Numbered from the stretch's first letter, positions 1 through 9,099 are shown. The stretch is DNA of 64,000 bases from Pseudaminobacter salicylatoxidans (GCF_003148475.1 NZ_QGGG01000003.1:186001-250000); one strand, 5' to 3'. Translations and numbers: made by a program. Notes: a model not told the origin generated them from the letters alone.

Positions 1-376
1 CGTCGCGCCTGGTGCGCACGGCATGAAAGCCGATGGACAGGCCGTCGAGTGCGCCGCCGCGCATCAGGTTCAGCACGTCGCGGGCACGGCCGACATCCTT
101 GGCCAGCCGTCCGCGCACGAACAGGCCACGCGCATCCTCACGGATTTCCGTCCAGGCGCCGATCGGCTCGTTGGGGTCATGCTGGAAGAGCATGCGGATG
201 CCCGACGCGCCGCGCGCCTTCAGCGACCGTGCGAACGCGCCGCGCTCGACCACGTCCTTGCCGAGATCGACCTTGCCGAACAGGCTGGCATAGCCGGAAA
301 AGGTGCCGTCCGGCTCCACGTCGCCCAGCACGAGATCGACATATTTGCGTTCGCATGACATGGCGTCAGCGCCCAT
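1..376 (-). CDS. HK97-family prohead protease, GTA type (3' end outside window)
   Basis: The minus strand reads MSCERKYVDLVLGDVEPDG, then SGYASLFGKVDLGKDVVERG and MLFQHDPNEPIGAWTEI, which are the N-terminal signature of HK97/GTA prohead proteases that trim the capsid scaffold. The frame is open to the left edge, so the C-terminal part is missing. In-frame ATGs lie at 382, 376 and 361. I prefer 376 because GGGAG sits about 7 bases before it; this overlaps the end of the DUF6107 gene by 11 bases. It is the last visible gene of the head cluster, and the major capsid gene would be expected next, off the window. Confidence 0.88.
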   Translation of the reverse strand, partial: MGADAMSCERKYVDLVLGDVEPDGTFSGYASLFGKVDLGKDVVERGAFARSLKARGASGIRMLFQHDPNEPIGAWTEIREDARGLFVRGRLAKDVGRARDVLNLMRGGALDGLSIGFHAVRTRRD

Positions 377-722
377 CCGCATTCTCCCGTTCCGTTTTCT
401 TCTGCAGAATCCTGCCAAGGCCGTTGCCCTGAAAGGCACGCATGGCGAAGCCGAGCGCCCACCAGGCGCAGAGACTGGCGACCGCCGAGCCCATCAGCAC
501 CATTTCGCCCGGCCCGATCAGGTCCTGAATGCCGAGTTCCGTTGAAATCTTGAGACCGGCGGTGCCGCCGAAGACGAGGCCGCAGACCACGCCAACGGCA
601 AAGCGCGCGGCCGCCTCATGCCTGCCGTGCGGCAGGATATAGGCCAGCGAGATGGCCGAACCGGCGACCGCGCCGGCACCCTTGGCGAGCCAGATCCAGC
701 TCGCCTGAGACATGTCCGTCAT
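366..722 (-). CDS. DUF6107-like small membrane protein of the GTA cluster
   Basis: A 118-residue protein starting MTDMSQASWIW, with a Gly/Ala-rich segment around residues 13-33 and two more hydrophobic stretches (near 40-60 and 75-98), then a charged tail ending KKTERENADGR. I recognise the family as DUF6107, found between portal and prohead protease genes in rhizobial GTA clusters; its role is unknown, and being a small membrane protein inside a head operon is unusual. The upstream reading frame stays open to 839, but the ATG at 722, 32 bases after the portal stop, fits the family start. It overlaps the protease start. Confidence 0.75.
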   Translation of the reverse strand: MTDMSQASWIWLAKGAGAVAGSAISLAYILPHGRHEAAARFAVGVVCGLVFGGTAGLKISTELGIQDLIGPGEMVLMGSAVASLCAWWALGFAMRAFQGNGLGRILQKKTERENADGR

Positions 723-754
723 GTTGGAGACTCCTCGTGATTGGCGTGGCCCGA

Positions 755-1933
755 TCACGTCAGGTCGCGCGGCTGATAGCCCACCGCCTCGCGTTTCTCG
801 TCGTCGGTCAGGAAGCTTGCCGCCTCCAGCCGCAACCACAGTGCGTCCCGTTCACCCGAAAGACCTTCCACGCAATCAGCGTCGTACCAAAGCCTGAGAT
901 CGGGGCCGAAGGCCGGCGCCAGCCAGGCCGAAAGCTCCTTGGCAGTACGGGCAACCAGCGGCAGGATGGTCAGCCGATAAAAGGCGCGGTTCGCCTCCTG
1001 ATAGTTGGCATAGGTGTTGTCGCCCGGAATGCCGAGCAGCATGGGCGGCACGCCGAAGGCCAGCGCAATGTCACGGCCGGCGGAATGCTTGGCCTCGATG
1101 AAATCCATGTCCTTGGGCGTCAGCCCCATGGCCTTCCAGTCCAGCCCGCCTTCCAGAAGCAGCGGACGACCGGCGCGCGTCGCGCCCGAATAGCCCTCCT
1201 CCAGTTCCTGCTTCAGCCGCTCGAACTGCTCGTCGGTGAGGTTGCCGCCCTCCTTCGGCGCATAGACCAGCGCGCCGGAGGGCCGTGCCGAATTGTCGAG
1301 CAGGGCCTTGTTCCAGCGGCCGGCGGCGTTGTGGATGTCGAGCGCCATGAGCGCCGCTTCCAGCGGCGGAAAGCCGTAATGATCGTCCAGCGGATGGAAC
1401 AGCGAGAGATGCAACGCCCCACCACCCGGCGCGAGACCGATCTGCGTCCGCCGCTTCACCGAACCTTCCTGGTATTCCAGCGCCGACGGCCAGCCGGTCA
1501 TGTCGGTCAGCACCCGCACCCGGTCGGGGCGCAGCAGATGCAGTTCGCGCGCGCCCCCGCCCGCCTCGATCATCTCGACATAGGCGTTGCCGGACAGAAG
1601 CAGATGCCCGTACAGAACCTCAAGGAAGGTCGCGCCTGCCTGCCGCTGGTTTGGCCGGCCAAGCAGATTCAGCAGCGGATGGTCGTCCATTTCCGCCGCG
1701 CCTTCATAGAGAAGCCACGGAATGGCCGATGCGGTCTCGACAATCAGCCGCACGGCGCGATGCACGACGGGGTTGCGCATGAACCCTTCGCGCGCCAGCG
1801 CCGTATAGTCGCGATGCGTCCAACGGGCCTCGCCCTGCGCATGCAAAGTCACGAAACCCAATCCGCCGCTTTTGCGCTCCGGGCGCGCGACATCGTTCCC
1901 CGCATTGCGAGGCCAAGGCCATTTCCAAGCCAT
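755..1933 (-). CDS. HK97-family phage/GTA portal protein
   Basis: A 392-residue portal protein, the dodecameric ring at the unique capsid vertex through which DNA enters. Typical segments are NPVVHRAVRLIVETASAIPW near residues 54-73, GNAYVEMIEAGGGARELHLL (about 115-134), FHPLDDHYGFPPLEAALMAL (about 178-197), and the C-terminal FGVPPMLLGIPGDNTYANY. Length is normal for the GTA/HK97 family. ATG at 1933 lies 13 bases after the terminase stop, so the genes are probably co-transcribed. No frameshift or internal stop is seen. Confidence 0.92.
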   Translation of the reverse strand: MAWKWPWPRNAGNDVARPERKSGGLGFVTLHAQGEARWTHRDYTALAREGFMRNPVVHRAVRLIVETASAIPWLLYEGAAEMDDHPLLNLLGRPNQRQAGATFLEVLYGHLLLSGNAYVEMIEAGGGARELHLLRPDRVRVLTDMTGWPSALEYQEGSVKRRTQIGLAPGGGALHLSLFHPLDDHYGFPPLEAALMALDIHNAAGRWNKALLDNSARPSGALVYAPKEGGNLTDEQFERLKQELEEGYSGATRAGRPLLLEGGLDWKAMGLTPKDMDFIEAKHSAGRDIALAFGVPPMLLGIPGDNTYANYQEANRAFYRLTILPLVARTAKELSAWLAPAFGPDLRLWYDADCVEGLSGERDALWLRLEAASFLTDDEKREAVGYQPRDLT

Positions 1934-1946
1934 ATGTTCTTCCTGT

Positions 1947-3227
1947 TTAAAGAAATTCGCGGATACGCGGGCTCGCCGAGCGATCCGGCATCAACTCATT
2001 CACGGCCCAGACCAGCGCGTCGAGCCGATCCGGCGAACGGCCGTTCGAGAGCCCGTTGGGGCCGAAATCGCACATTTCGTCTTCCAACTCGGGAAAGCGG
2101 CCGGCGTGGCGCACCCTGCCCTGCTGGTAGAGCATCGCCACCGGCTCGGCACGCAGCCACTTTCCACGCCTTGCCCGCACGGCCTTCACCGGCACCGCGG
2201 CATCGACCGCGCGGATCACGGCCGTCACCATGTCACCGCCCTGATTGACTTCGGCAACGAGGCAATCGGCCCCAAGCGCGTGATAGAGCGCCACCGCCGC
2301 GCCGGCCCAGTCCTGCGGCCGAGCGGCTTTCATGCTGGCATCGGCCAGCATGATCACCGCTCCGCTCTCGTCGAGCCCCGCCGCAACAATGCCGCAGGCA
2401 TCGGAAGCCTTGTGGGAAGATGCCGGCGGATCGATCGCAACGACGATGCGCTGCAACTGCGGCAGCCCATCGAGGCGGGCATTTTCCAGCGCCGCCCGCG
2501 ACCACAAGGCATCCTCGCGATCCTCGATCAGCTCTCCTTCCAGCTCCTGCCGGCCAAGCCGTGTGCCACCATAGCGTTGTTCGACCATGTGCAGGAAGCC
2601 TTCCGCCAGATTTCCGGCATTGTCAGCTGTGCGCATGCGTGTCTGCAGCACCGTGGGGTCGGCCATCAGCCTTTTGAGCAGTTTGGTCGGGCGCGGCGTG
2701 GTGGTGATGAGCTGCCGTGGCATCTGCCCGAGCCTCAGCCCGAATTGCAGCATGTCGAAGCAGGCCTCGTCGTTCTTCCATTTGCCGAGTTCGTCGCACC
2801 AGGCGGCCTCGAATTGCGGACCGCGCAGGCTTTCAGGGTCTTCGGAAGAGAATATCTGGGCTATCGCCCCATTGTCCCACACCAGTCGCCTGCGGCTCGC
2901 CTCGAAGCGGGGCCGGTCGTGACGCGAGATCGTCACGATGCCCGACTGCCCCTCGATCATCACCTCGCGCACGTCACCCAGCGTCTCGCCGACCAGCGCG
3001 ATATGACCATGCCTGCCCAATGCGAAAGGGGAAAAACCCCGTACCAGGCTGTTCACCCATTCGGCGCCCAGGCGGGTTTTGCCCGCACCGCGCCCGCCGA
3101 TCACCAGCCAGGTCCCCGGCTGCGCGGTGAGCAGATATTGCTCGATGCGGGCCTGGAGCAGCCACTCATCCTCGATCAGCCAGATATTCTCATCCCGAAG
3201 GCTTTCTTCGGACCAGTTCCCTTGCAT
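1947..3227 (-). CDS. Large terminase subunit (DNA-packaging ATPase), GTA type
   Basis: A 426-residue DNA-packaging motor protein. Walker A GGRGAGKT is at residues 44-51 (from Met at 3227), a Walker B-like AAWCDELGKWKN follows mid-protein, and the C-terminal half carries a nuclease-type acidic patch beginning IVVAIDPPASSHK. AWCDEL is characteristic of RcGTA-like terminases. The frame is open to 3290, but starting there would overlap the upstream gene by 101 bases; ATG 3227 leaves a 38-base overlap and matches the usual family length. Confidence 0.92.
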   Translation of the reverse strand: MQGNWSEESLRDENIWLIEDEWLLQARIEQYLLTAQPGTWLVIGGRGAGKTRLGAEWVNSLVRGFSPFALGRHGHIALVGETLGDVREVMIEGQSGIVTISRHDRPRFEASRRRLVWDNGAIAQIFSSEDPESLRGPQFEAAWCDELGKWKNDEACFDMLQFGLRLGQMPRQLITTTPRPTKLLKRLMADPTVLQTRMRTADNAGNLAEGFLHMVEQRYGGTRLGRQELEGELIEDREDALWSRAALENARLDGLPQLQRIVVAIDPPASSHKASDACGIVAAGLDESGAVIMLADASMKAARPQDWAGAAVALYHALGADCLVAEVNQGGDMVTAVIRAVDAAVPVKAVRARRGKWLRAEPVAMLYQQGRVRHAGRFPELEDEMCDFGPNGLSNGRSPDRLDALVWAVNELMPDRSASPRIREFL

Positions 3228-3660
3228 AACCCGTAGCGAGTTCGACAATTCGTTCGTCGATACGCTTGAGAAATCCTGCCATGTCCGCATCGCGCTTGGT
3301 CTGCTTTTCCTTGGCCTTGGCCTCTTCGTTCTCGCGCGTGATGTCGCCGATCTTCTCGAGCGTGCGCATCAGTGCCGAGATCGCTTCTATACGGGCCTTG
3401 TCCAGCCCGACCGCGCCCTCCCCGGTGCCGATGCCGAGTGCCTCAATTTCGCCCAGCAAACCGTTGATGACCCTGGCGACGCGGGCTTCCACCTTGCCAG
3501 CCGCGACGGGCTCCGGGCGGCGCCAGTCTTCCCGTTTCGCCCGTGCCCTTATCGTGGCAACGGACCATCCGCAGAGCGGGGCTATCTGTTCCAGGGTCGG
3601 CCGCTCGCTCTCATAAAGCGCGCGCGCCGCCATCCACCGTTCCGTGGCGCGTGTTATCAT
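3190..3660 (-). CDS. Small terminase-like protein at the head of the GTA cluster
   Basis: A 156-residue protein. Residues about 18-45 (PTLEQIAPLCGWSVATIRAR) look like a helix-turn-helix, followed by a charged helical region with EENEEAKAKEKQ-like composition. It sits directly upstream of and overlaps terL, the place of the small terminase (g1) in RcGTA-like clusters, where it would load DNA on the motor. The N-terminal HTH plus coiled-coil layout fits. Assignment rests on position and layout more than on sequence identity. Confidence 0.72.
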   Translation of the reverse strand: MITRATERWMAARALYESERPTLEQIAPLCGWSVATIRARAKREDWRRPEPVAAGKVEARVARVINGLLGEIEALGIGTGEGAVGLDKARIEAISALMRTLEKIGDITRENEEAKAKEKQTKRDADMAGFLKRIDERIVELATGYARELVRRKPSG

Positions 3661-3959
3661 CTCAAGCTCTCTGGATTGTTGAAGGCGACTGGAGAAAGGT
3701 CTGTGCCGGGAAGCCTGAAGGGCCTGCCGGCTACACTTTTCCGACGATAGGCAAACACTACCAAAGCACCGTCACGGTGTCAAGAATATATTCCTATTTC
3801 CGGGTGATTTTTTCGCGCCCCTGTGCAAGGCTTGGATTTCAGGCCCGCTATCCGGTAAGATTGTGGGGACAGGGCAATTTCGAAACCTATATTTACAGTC
3901 CAGCAACTGCCGCATGCTTTTTCAGAGTCTCAGTAACCCGTAAGCCGGATGGCGGTGAC
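3661..3959. promoter_or_regulatory. Divergent promoter region between the GTA cluster and the PBP gene
   Basis: A 299-base non-coding gap separating the leftward GTA operon from the rightward penicillin-binding-protein gene. It contains the palindrome CACCGTCACGGTG at 3767-3779 and, 4 bases further, the AT-rich palindrome GAATATATTC at 3784-3793. Both are positioned as possible operator or promoter elements, but no known regulator motif was recognised. Confidence 0.4.
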
Positions 3960-6116
3960 ATGCAGGACCCCTCCGAAAAAAAGCAGATACCGAAAGCGCC
4001 GAAGGCCGGGCGGCTGCTGGCTATCGACGCCTGGATCGATTCGTCGCTTTACGAATCGGGCTTCAAGGCACGACAATTCTGGGAATCCGTCACCATCTTC
4101 TCCCGCCGCTTCCGCGTCAGAGGCTGGCGGCGTGGCGTTATCGAAGTCCTGAGCGAAGGTTTCACCATGGGCGCGGCCGGCTCCGTGCTCATGCTGGCGC
4201 TGGCACTCCCCGCGTTCGACGAAACGGTCGGCAACTGGCGCCAGCAGGACGACTTTGCCGTGACGTTTCTCGACCGCTACGGTAACGAGATCGGCCAGCG
4301 TGGCATCAACCAGCGCGATTCCGTGCCTGTCGACGAGATGCCTGACTATCTGATCAAGTCGGTGCTGGCGACCGAGGACCGCCGCTTCTTCGACCATTAC
4401 GGCATAGATTTCATGGGGCTGGTGCGCGCCATGTCGGAGAATGTGCGCGCCAATTCCGTGGTGCAGGGCGGATCGAGCATCACCCAGCAGCTCGCGAAAA
4501 ACCTGTTCCTCAACAATGAGCGCACCGTCGAACGCAAGATCAAGGAAGCGTTCCTCTCCGTCTGGCTGGAACAGAACCTGTCGAAGAAGGAAATCCTCCA
4601 GCTTTATCTCGACCGCGCCTATATGGGCGGCGGCACGTTCGGCATCGCGGCGGCGGCAGACTTCTATTTCGGCAAGTCGGTCAAGGACCTCAATCTGGCC
4701 GAATCCGCCATGCTGGCGGGATTGTTCAAGGCGCCGGCGAAATATGCGCCGCATATCAACCTGCCGGCGGCGCGCGCGCGCGCCAATGTGGTGCTGTCCA
4801 ATCTCGTGCAGAGCGGTTTCATGACCGAAGGCCAAGTGCTGTCGGCCCGCCTGCACCCGGCCAATGTGGTCGACAGGGGCGACCGCAAGAGCCCGGACTA
4901 TTTCCTCGACTGGGCCTTCGACGAGGTCAGGCGCATTGCCGCCGCATCCGGCGTTCATTCCCTCGTCGCGCGCACCACGATCGACATGAATATCCAGAAG
5001 GCCGCCGAGGAATCGGTCGAGTTCAATCTGCGCCAGCACGGTAAGGAATATCGCGTTACCGAGGGCGCGGTGGTGGTGCTTGAAAACAACGGGGCCGTGC
5101 GCGCGATCGTGGGCGGGCGCGACTATGGCGCGAGCCAGTTCAACCGCGCCACCAAGGCGCTGCGCCAGGCAGGCTCATCGTTCAAGCCCTACGTCTATGC
5201 CACGGCCATGGAGCACGGCTTCACGCCTGAATCCGTCATTTCCGATGGGCCGATAAGCTGGGGCAACTGGTCGCCCAAGAACTACGGCCGCAGCTTTGCC
5301 GGTCGCGTAACGCTGACGACGGCACTGCTGCGGTCGATCAACACCGTGCCGGTACGTCTCGCCAAGGATTATCTCTCCATTCCGCCGATCAAGGCGATGG
5401 CCGAGGCGATGGGCGTCGAATCTCCCGTCAGCTCCCACAAGACGATGGTGCTGGGCACTTCGGGCATGACCGTCATGGATCAGGCCACCGGCTACAGCGT
5501 GTTCGCCAATGGCGGCCTGGCCGGCGAGCGGCACGGCATCCAGCAACTGATCACCCATTCGGGAAAGGTCATCTACGACTGGGACCGCGACCATCCGCCA
5601 TTCAAGCGCGTGCTTTCCGAGAAGGCCGTTTCCGAGATGAACTCGATCATGGTGCAAAATCCGGAAGTCGGCACCGCCCGCCGCGCGGCCCTTGCCTCCA
5701 TCCGCTCGGCAGGCAAGACCGGCACGACGCAATCCTACCGCGACGCATGGTATGTGGGCTTTACCGGCAACTACACCGCGGCAGTCTGGCTCGGCAATGA
5801 CAACTACTCGCCCACCCGCGACATGACGGGCGGCTCGCTGCCGGCAATGGTGTGGCAGCGGCTGATGACCTATGCGCACCAGAATATCGACATCAAGCCG
5901 ATCCCCGGCATCAAGAACCCCTATGTCGATCCGAAGGTGGCCGAGAAAGCGGCCGAGATGGAACGCAAGAGCGTGGCCGCGGTCGATGCCGATATGGGCC
6001 GGCCGCCGATCCTTTCCAGCACGACCACGCGTGTCCTGCGCGAGATGAACGATGTGTTCCGCAAGGCACCCGTGCTCGCCACGCCCGCCGAGCCGGAAAA
6101 GCTTTCGGGGCTGTGA
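3960..6116 (+). CDS. Class A penicillin-binding protein (PBP1A family)
   Basis: A 718-residue bifunctional peptidoglycan synthase. After a cytoplasmic region of about 65 residues comes a single membrane segment (around 70-88). The GT51 glycosyltransferase domain has the catalytic Glu139 in ATEDRRFFDHYGID and the GGSSITQQLAKNLF motif. The transpeptidase domain has Ser406-x-x-Lys409 (SSFK), an SIN triad and KTGTT near residue 590. The open frame extends back to 3543, but ATG 3960 gives the normal cytoplasmic tail and avoids overlapping the GTA genes. It acts at the inner membrane polymerising lipid II and cross-linking stem peptides. Confidence 0.93.
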   Translation: MQDPSEKKQIPKAPKAGRLLAIDAWIDSSLYESGFKARQFWESVTIFSRRFRVRGWRRGVIEVLSEGFTMGAAGSVLMLALALPAFDETVGNWRQQDDFAVTFLDRYGNEIGQRGINQRDSVPVDEMPDYLIKSVLATEDRRFFDHYGIDFMGLVRAMSENVRANSVVQGGSSITQQLAKNLFLNNERTVERKIKEAFLSVWLEQNLSKKEILQLYLDRAYMGGGTFGIAAAADFYFGKSVKDLNLAESAMLAGLFKAPAKYAPHINLPAARARANVVLSNLVQSGFMTEGQVLSARLHPANVVDRGDRKSPDYFLDWAFDEVRRIAAASGVHSLVARTTIDMNIQKAAEESVEFNLRQHGKEYRVTEGAVVVLENNGAVRAIVGGRDYGASQFNRATKALRQAGSSFKPYVYATAMEHGFTPESVISDGPISWGNWSPKNYGRSFAGRVTLTTALLRSINTVPVRLAKDYLSIPPIKAMAEAMGVESPVSSHKTMVLGTSGMTVMDQATGYSVFANGGLAGERHGIQQLITHSGKVIYDWDRDHPPFKRVLSEKAVSEMNSIMVQNPEVGTARRAALASIRSAGKTGTTQSYRDAWYVGFTGNYTAAVWLGNDNYSPTRDMTGGSLPAMVWQRLMTYAHQNIDIKPIPGIKNPYVDPKVAEKAAEMERKSVAAVDADMGRPPILSSTTTRVLREMNDVFRKAPVLATPAEPEKLSGL

Positions 6117-6245
6117 CCTGCGCTTGTTCCCTGCTCTTCCTTTCCAACCGAAGCCTCCCCTTGCCACGACCATACCCGTTGTTCGGCTTGCCTTGACCTG
6201 CGCCGGCGGGATATGCCCAACTGACGTTCCACGTTCCGGCGTCTC

Positions 6246-6830
6246 ATGCTCAAGACCATATTCCTCGTCGCACTGACCCTGGCCATCGCGATCGGCGGCG
6301 GGGCCGCCAGCGTGTGGTATGTGCTGAACCTGCAAAACGGGGTCGGCGCCGTCACCATCGGCGACTGGACGGCCTTTCCCGACCTCGGCACGCCGGATAC
6401 GGACCCCTATTCGAAGGCACGCGTGGCGCGCGAAGGCATTCTCACCCTCGGCCGGGCGGAAGGCCTTGCCTTCGTCGCCGAGAACGATTCCTCCGGCGCC
6501 GAACTGCGCCGCGGCTGCAGCTACACGGTACAAGGCACGGTTCCGCCTTCGCGTTTCTGGACGATCCATGCCGCCGACGAGAGCATGAACGTCATCAACG
6601 GGCTCAAGCAGCGGGCGCCGGCGCTGCATTCCTATGAGATGCTGCGCGAGCAGGACAATTCCGTGTCGATCGCGGTCAGTCGCACCCCTGCCCCCGGCAA
6701 CTGGCTGGCGGTGGACGGAACGGGCAAGATGTTCCTGATATTGACACTCTACGACACCACCATTGCCAGCAGCACCGGCGTCGCCGATGTGAAGCTGCCG
6801 CGCATCATCAAGGTGGGGTGCAATGCTTAG
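6246..6830 (+). CDS. DUF1214 domain protein, membrane anchored
   Basis: A 194-residue protein with an N-terminal membrane anchor or signal (residues 5-27) and a DUF1214-type region: DPYSKARVAREGILTLGRAE, the YTVQGTVPPSRFWTIHA strand, and GNWLAVDGTGKMFLILTLYD near the C-terminus. DUF1214 and DUF1254 often occur fused in one protein; here they are two adjacent genes overlapping by 8 bases, implying translational coupling. Function is not established; an envelope role is inferred from the anchor. Confidence 0.8.
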   Translation: MLKTIFLVALTLAIAIGGGAASVWYVLNLQNGVGAVTIGDWTAFPDLGTPDTDPYSKARVAREGILTLGRAEGLAFVAENDSSGAELRRGCSYTVQGTVPPSRFWTIHAADESMNVINGLKQRAPALHSYEMLREQDNSVSIAVSRTPAPGNWLAVDGTGKMFLILTLYDTTIASSTGVADVKLPRIIKVGCNA

Positions 6831-7374
6831 GCTGCTGCACGCACTGCTCCTCGGGCTCGTCGGGGCCGGCATCGTGCATATCGCGGTGCTGCTTCTTCTG
6901 CCGATGATTTCGCAAAACGACGCCTGGTCGCGTCTGGCCGCATCCTCCGACCTGTACAAGATCACGCGTCTGGACGCCGAGTCCGGCGTAACGCCCGTGG
7001 TCAGGTTGGTCGATCCGCTCTTCGACGCGGCGGCCTGCCGCTTCGACCTGTCGGACGGCGTTCTCAAGGTAACGGCAAACGGCCACGCGCCCTTCTGGTC
7101 GGTTTCGGTCTACAACCGGGCCGGCGAAAACATCTACAGCTTCAACGACCATACGCTGCCGGACGGCGGCATCGACTTCATCGTGCTTACATCCACGCAG
7201 CTGGTGGAACTGCGCAAGGAAATGCCGGAAGGCCTCGACAAGTCGATCTATGTCGAATCCCCCGACGAACAGGGCATCGTCGTGGTGCGCGGCTTCGTTC
7301 CCGACAAGAGTTGGGAAAAGCAGGTGGTTGACTTCCTTGGCGGCATTTCCTGCGCGCCGGAGCAGCAGCAGTGA
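6823..7374 (+). CDS. DUF1254-like membrane-anchored protein
   Basis: A 183-residue partner of the preceding DUF1214 protein. Residues 5-27 form a hydrophobic anchor; the rest includes the DLYKITRLDAESGVTPVVRL segment, DAAACRFDLSDG and FWSVSVYNRAGENIYSFND, which resemble DUF1254. ATG 6823 lies inside the end of the upstream gene (8-base overlap). The pair recurs in Hyphomicrobiales genomes; biochemical function is unknown. Confidence 0.75.
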   Translation: MLRLLHALLLGLVGAGIVHIAVLLLLPMISQNDAWSRLAASSDLYKITRLDAESGVTPVVRLVDPLFDAAACRFDLSDGVLKVTANGHAPFWSVSVYNRAGENIYSFNDHTLPDGGIDFIVLTSTQLVELRKEMPEGLDKSIYVESPDEQGIVVVRGFVPDKSWEKQVVDFLGGISCAPEQQQ

Positions 7375-7398
7375 CTGCGCGAAGGGGCAACCTGCCGT

Positions 7399-7593
7399 TC
7401 AGTGGCGCGGCGACGGTTTCGCGGGATCACTGCCGCCCTGTGCGTCCATCGCCGTTCCTGTAGCTGCGGTCTCCACGGCAGCGCGCCGTTCGTAGCGCAC
7501 TCCGGGGAAGATGATGACGGATGCCATTTCAGCCGGCGGCCCGGCGGGTCTGTTCGCCGCTTTTCGCGGCACGAAAGACAGTATGCTGCCCAT
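7399..7593 (-). CDS. Small conserved protein with a VIIFPGVRYER motif
   Basis: A 64-residue protein starting MGSILSFVPRKAANRP with the block SVIIFPGVRYERR, which I recall from short uncharacterised proteins of rhizobia. The start at 7593 is chosen because GAGGGAA lies 8 bases upstream; an earlier in-frame start at 7626 has no such site. It is convergent with the DUF1254 gene (24-base gap) and divergent from the DUF2336 gene. No membrane segment or known domain is visible. Confidence 0.6.
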   Translation of the reverse strand: MGSILSFVPRKAANRPAGPPAEMASVIIFPGVRYERRAAVETAATGTAMDAQGGSDPAKPSPRH

Positions 7594-7784
7594 GACACGC
7601 GTTCCCTCTCGGTTCGACCGGAGCAACTACGCAACGCCTCCACCGCCATCTGGCCAGCAGAGAGTTAACGGACTTATAACGGATCATCGGTAAGTTTATC
7701 TTTATTTCGGAAGCGTCCCCCTGGCCGGCGCCCAGGCGAACCCGCTTCCGGGATGTGTCTGTGTGCGTTTGTGGCGTGGTCTTT

Positions 7785-8765
7785 GTGTCATCTTCAGATT
7801 TCAGGCGCCTTGCCTTGAAGGGCGAAGCAGGAAGAAGCGAGAGGCTGTTTCGCGCCGCCATCTCGGCCTTCTGCTCGTTGACACGTCCCTCGCGCCGTGA
7901 AATCGCCCAGCTTGAAGATCTGGCGCTGCCATTGTTCGACTTCGTCTCCGTGGAGGCCCGCCGCTTCGCGGCCGCCGCGCTCTCAGAATGCGAATATGCG
8001 CCGCGCGCGCTCCTGATGCGGCTGTGCAATGAAACCGTGGACATTGCCGCGCCGCTGCTCATCCGCTCCCGCCAGTTGGCCGATGTCGACCTCATCACGC
8101 TGATCGGCCGGCACGGCCTGCCGCATGCGCGCGCGATCGCCCGGCGACCGGGCCTCAATCCCGCAATAGCGGGGCTGGTCAAGGCACTGGACAATGCCCG
8201 GCTGAAAGATGCTTCAGCGCAGGCGCACGACGTGCCGAAGCCGGCCGCAAGCGAAACATCCGATGCGGACCGCGCGCCGGGCGCTTCGGCGGAAGATGCC
8301 CGCCGCCGCCTGCGTTCGATGATGCTGCCCTCGGGAAAAGCGCCCGAAGAAGGAGCGACGGCTGATCCCGCCGCCATCTATCCCAAGCTCCGCGACAGCG
8401 CCCTGACGGGCAACAATGCGCTGTTCCAGATCGCCGTGGCCAGCGCGACAGGGCTCGACTATCGTTCGGCCGGTTCTCTCGTGGAAGGAAAGGATCAGCC
8501 CCTGCTGATGGCGGTGCTGCGCCTGTTCGATCTCAGCGAGGAGCGCGCCTTCCTGATCGCGGCGGCCCTGTTTCCCGGCGCATTCGCGCATCCCGAAGCG
8601 ATCCGGCTTTTCCTGCTGCGGTATCGGGCGATCGATGGCGAAACCGCGCAGAAGCGCGTTCAGGCTTTCAAGGCGGATGCGATAGCCTCCGCCATTCGCC
8701 ATACGGTCAAGCCAAATCCCGCGCCCGCCTCTTCCCCGGCAGGCGTACGGCTCAGGGCGTCGTGA
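7785..8765 (+). CDS. DUF2336 domain protein
   Basis: About 326 residues, largely helical with HEAT-like repeats: REIAQLEDLALPLFDFVSVE, ARRFAAAALSECEYAPRALL, AAPLLIRSRQLADVDLITLI and GLPHARAIARRPGL match DUF2336. The C-terminal half is more variable and ends in a basic tail. The start is uncertain: GTG codons at 7755, 7761, 7776 and 7785 are all in frame; 7785 (VSSSDFRRLAL) is chosen as most family-like, without a strong ribosome site. The 3' end overlaps the convergent DUF1491 gene by 14 bases. Role unknown. Confidence 0.75.
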   Translation: MSSSDFRRLALKGEAGRSERLFRAAISAFCSLTRPSRREIAQLEDLALPLFDFVSVEARRFAAAALSECEYAPRALLMRLCNETVDIAAPLLIRSRQLADVDLITLIGRHGLPHARAIARRPGLNPAIAGLVKALDNARLKDASAQAHDVPKPAASETSDADRAPGASAEDARRRLRSMMLPSGKAPEEGATADPAAIYPKLRDSALTGNNALFQIAVASATGLDYRSAGSLVEGKDQPLLMAVLRLFDLSEERAFLIAAALFPGAFAHPEAIRLFLLRYRAIDGETAQKRVQAFKADAIASAIRHTVKPNPAPASSPAGVRLRAS

Positions 8766-9099
8766 TGGCGAGCAGTTCCTCCGGCGGCGTCTGACCCGCC
8801 TCGATCTCAACCACCCAGATATCGGGATCGAAACGCTTTTCCTTGTCGAGCCGGGCCTCGACCGCTGCGTCGTCGTCGCCGCTGTAGAGCTCAGAAAAAT
8901 GACGCTCGTCGGGCCGGGCTGAATCGTAGGTCGTCTGCGGGGCCGGTCCGAACAATGCGACCTCGCCCAACCGGTTGCGCGACAGCACAAACACCGCTCC
9001 CGCCTCGCTCGCGCCGCGTCTGACCACGGCGGCGAAACCGCCGGCCGCGAAAACCCGGCGCAGCAGGGCTGAAACCCAAAGATCGGTGGTGACACGCAT
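8752..9099 (-). CDS. DUF1491 family protein
   Basis: A 115-residue protein starting MRVTTDLWVSALLRRVFAAG, the typical DUF1491 opening, followed by GASEAGAVFVLSRNRLGEVA and ending in DPDIWVVEIEAGQTPPEELL. Two ATGs are close (9105 and 9099); 9099 has GGAG at a better distance. Lies just downstream of the peptidoglycan-binding/sensor-kinase genes on the same strand, with a 100-base gap. Function is unknown. Confidence 0.85.
   Translation of the reverse strand: MRVTTDLWVSALLRRVFAAGGFAAVVRRGASEAGAVFVLSRNRLGEVALFGPAPQTTYDSARPDERHFSELYSGDDDAAVEARLDKEKRFDPDIWVVEIEAGQTPPEELLAITTP

Noticed and set aside
1-3660. An active prophage
   Set aside because: Only head and packaging genes of GTA type, no integrase, repressor or attachment site seen; the left side is cut off, so this is not absolute.
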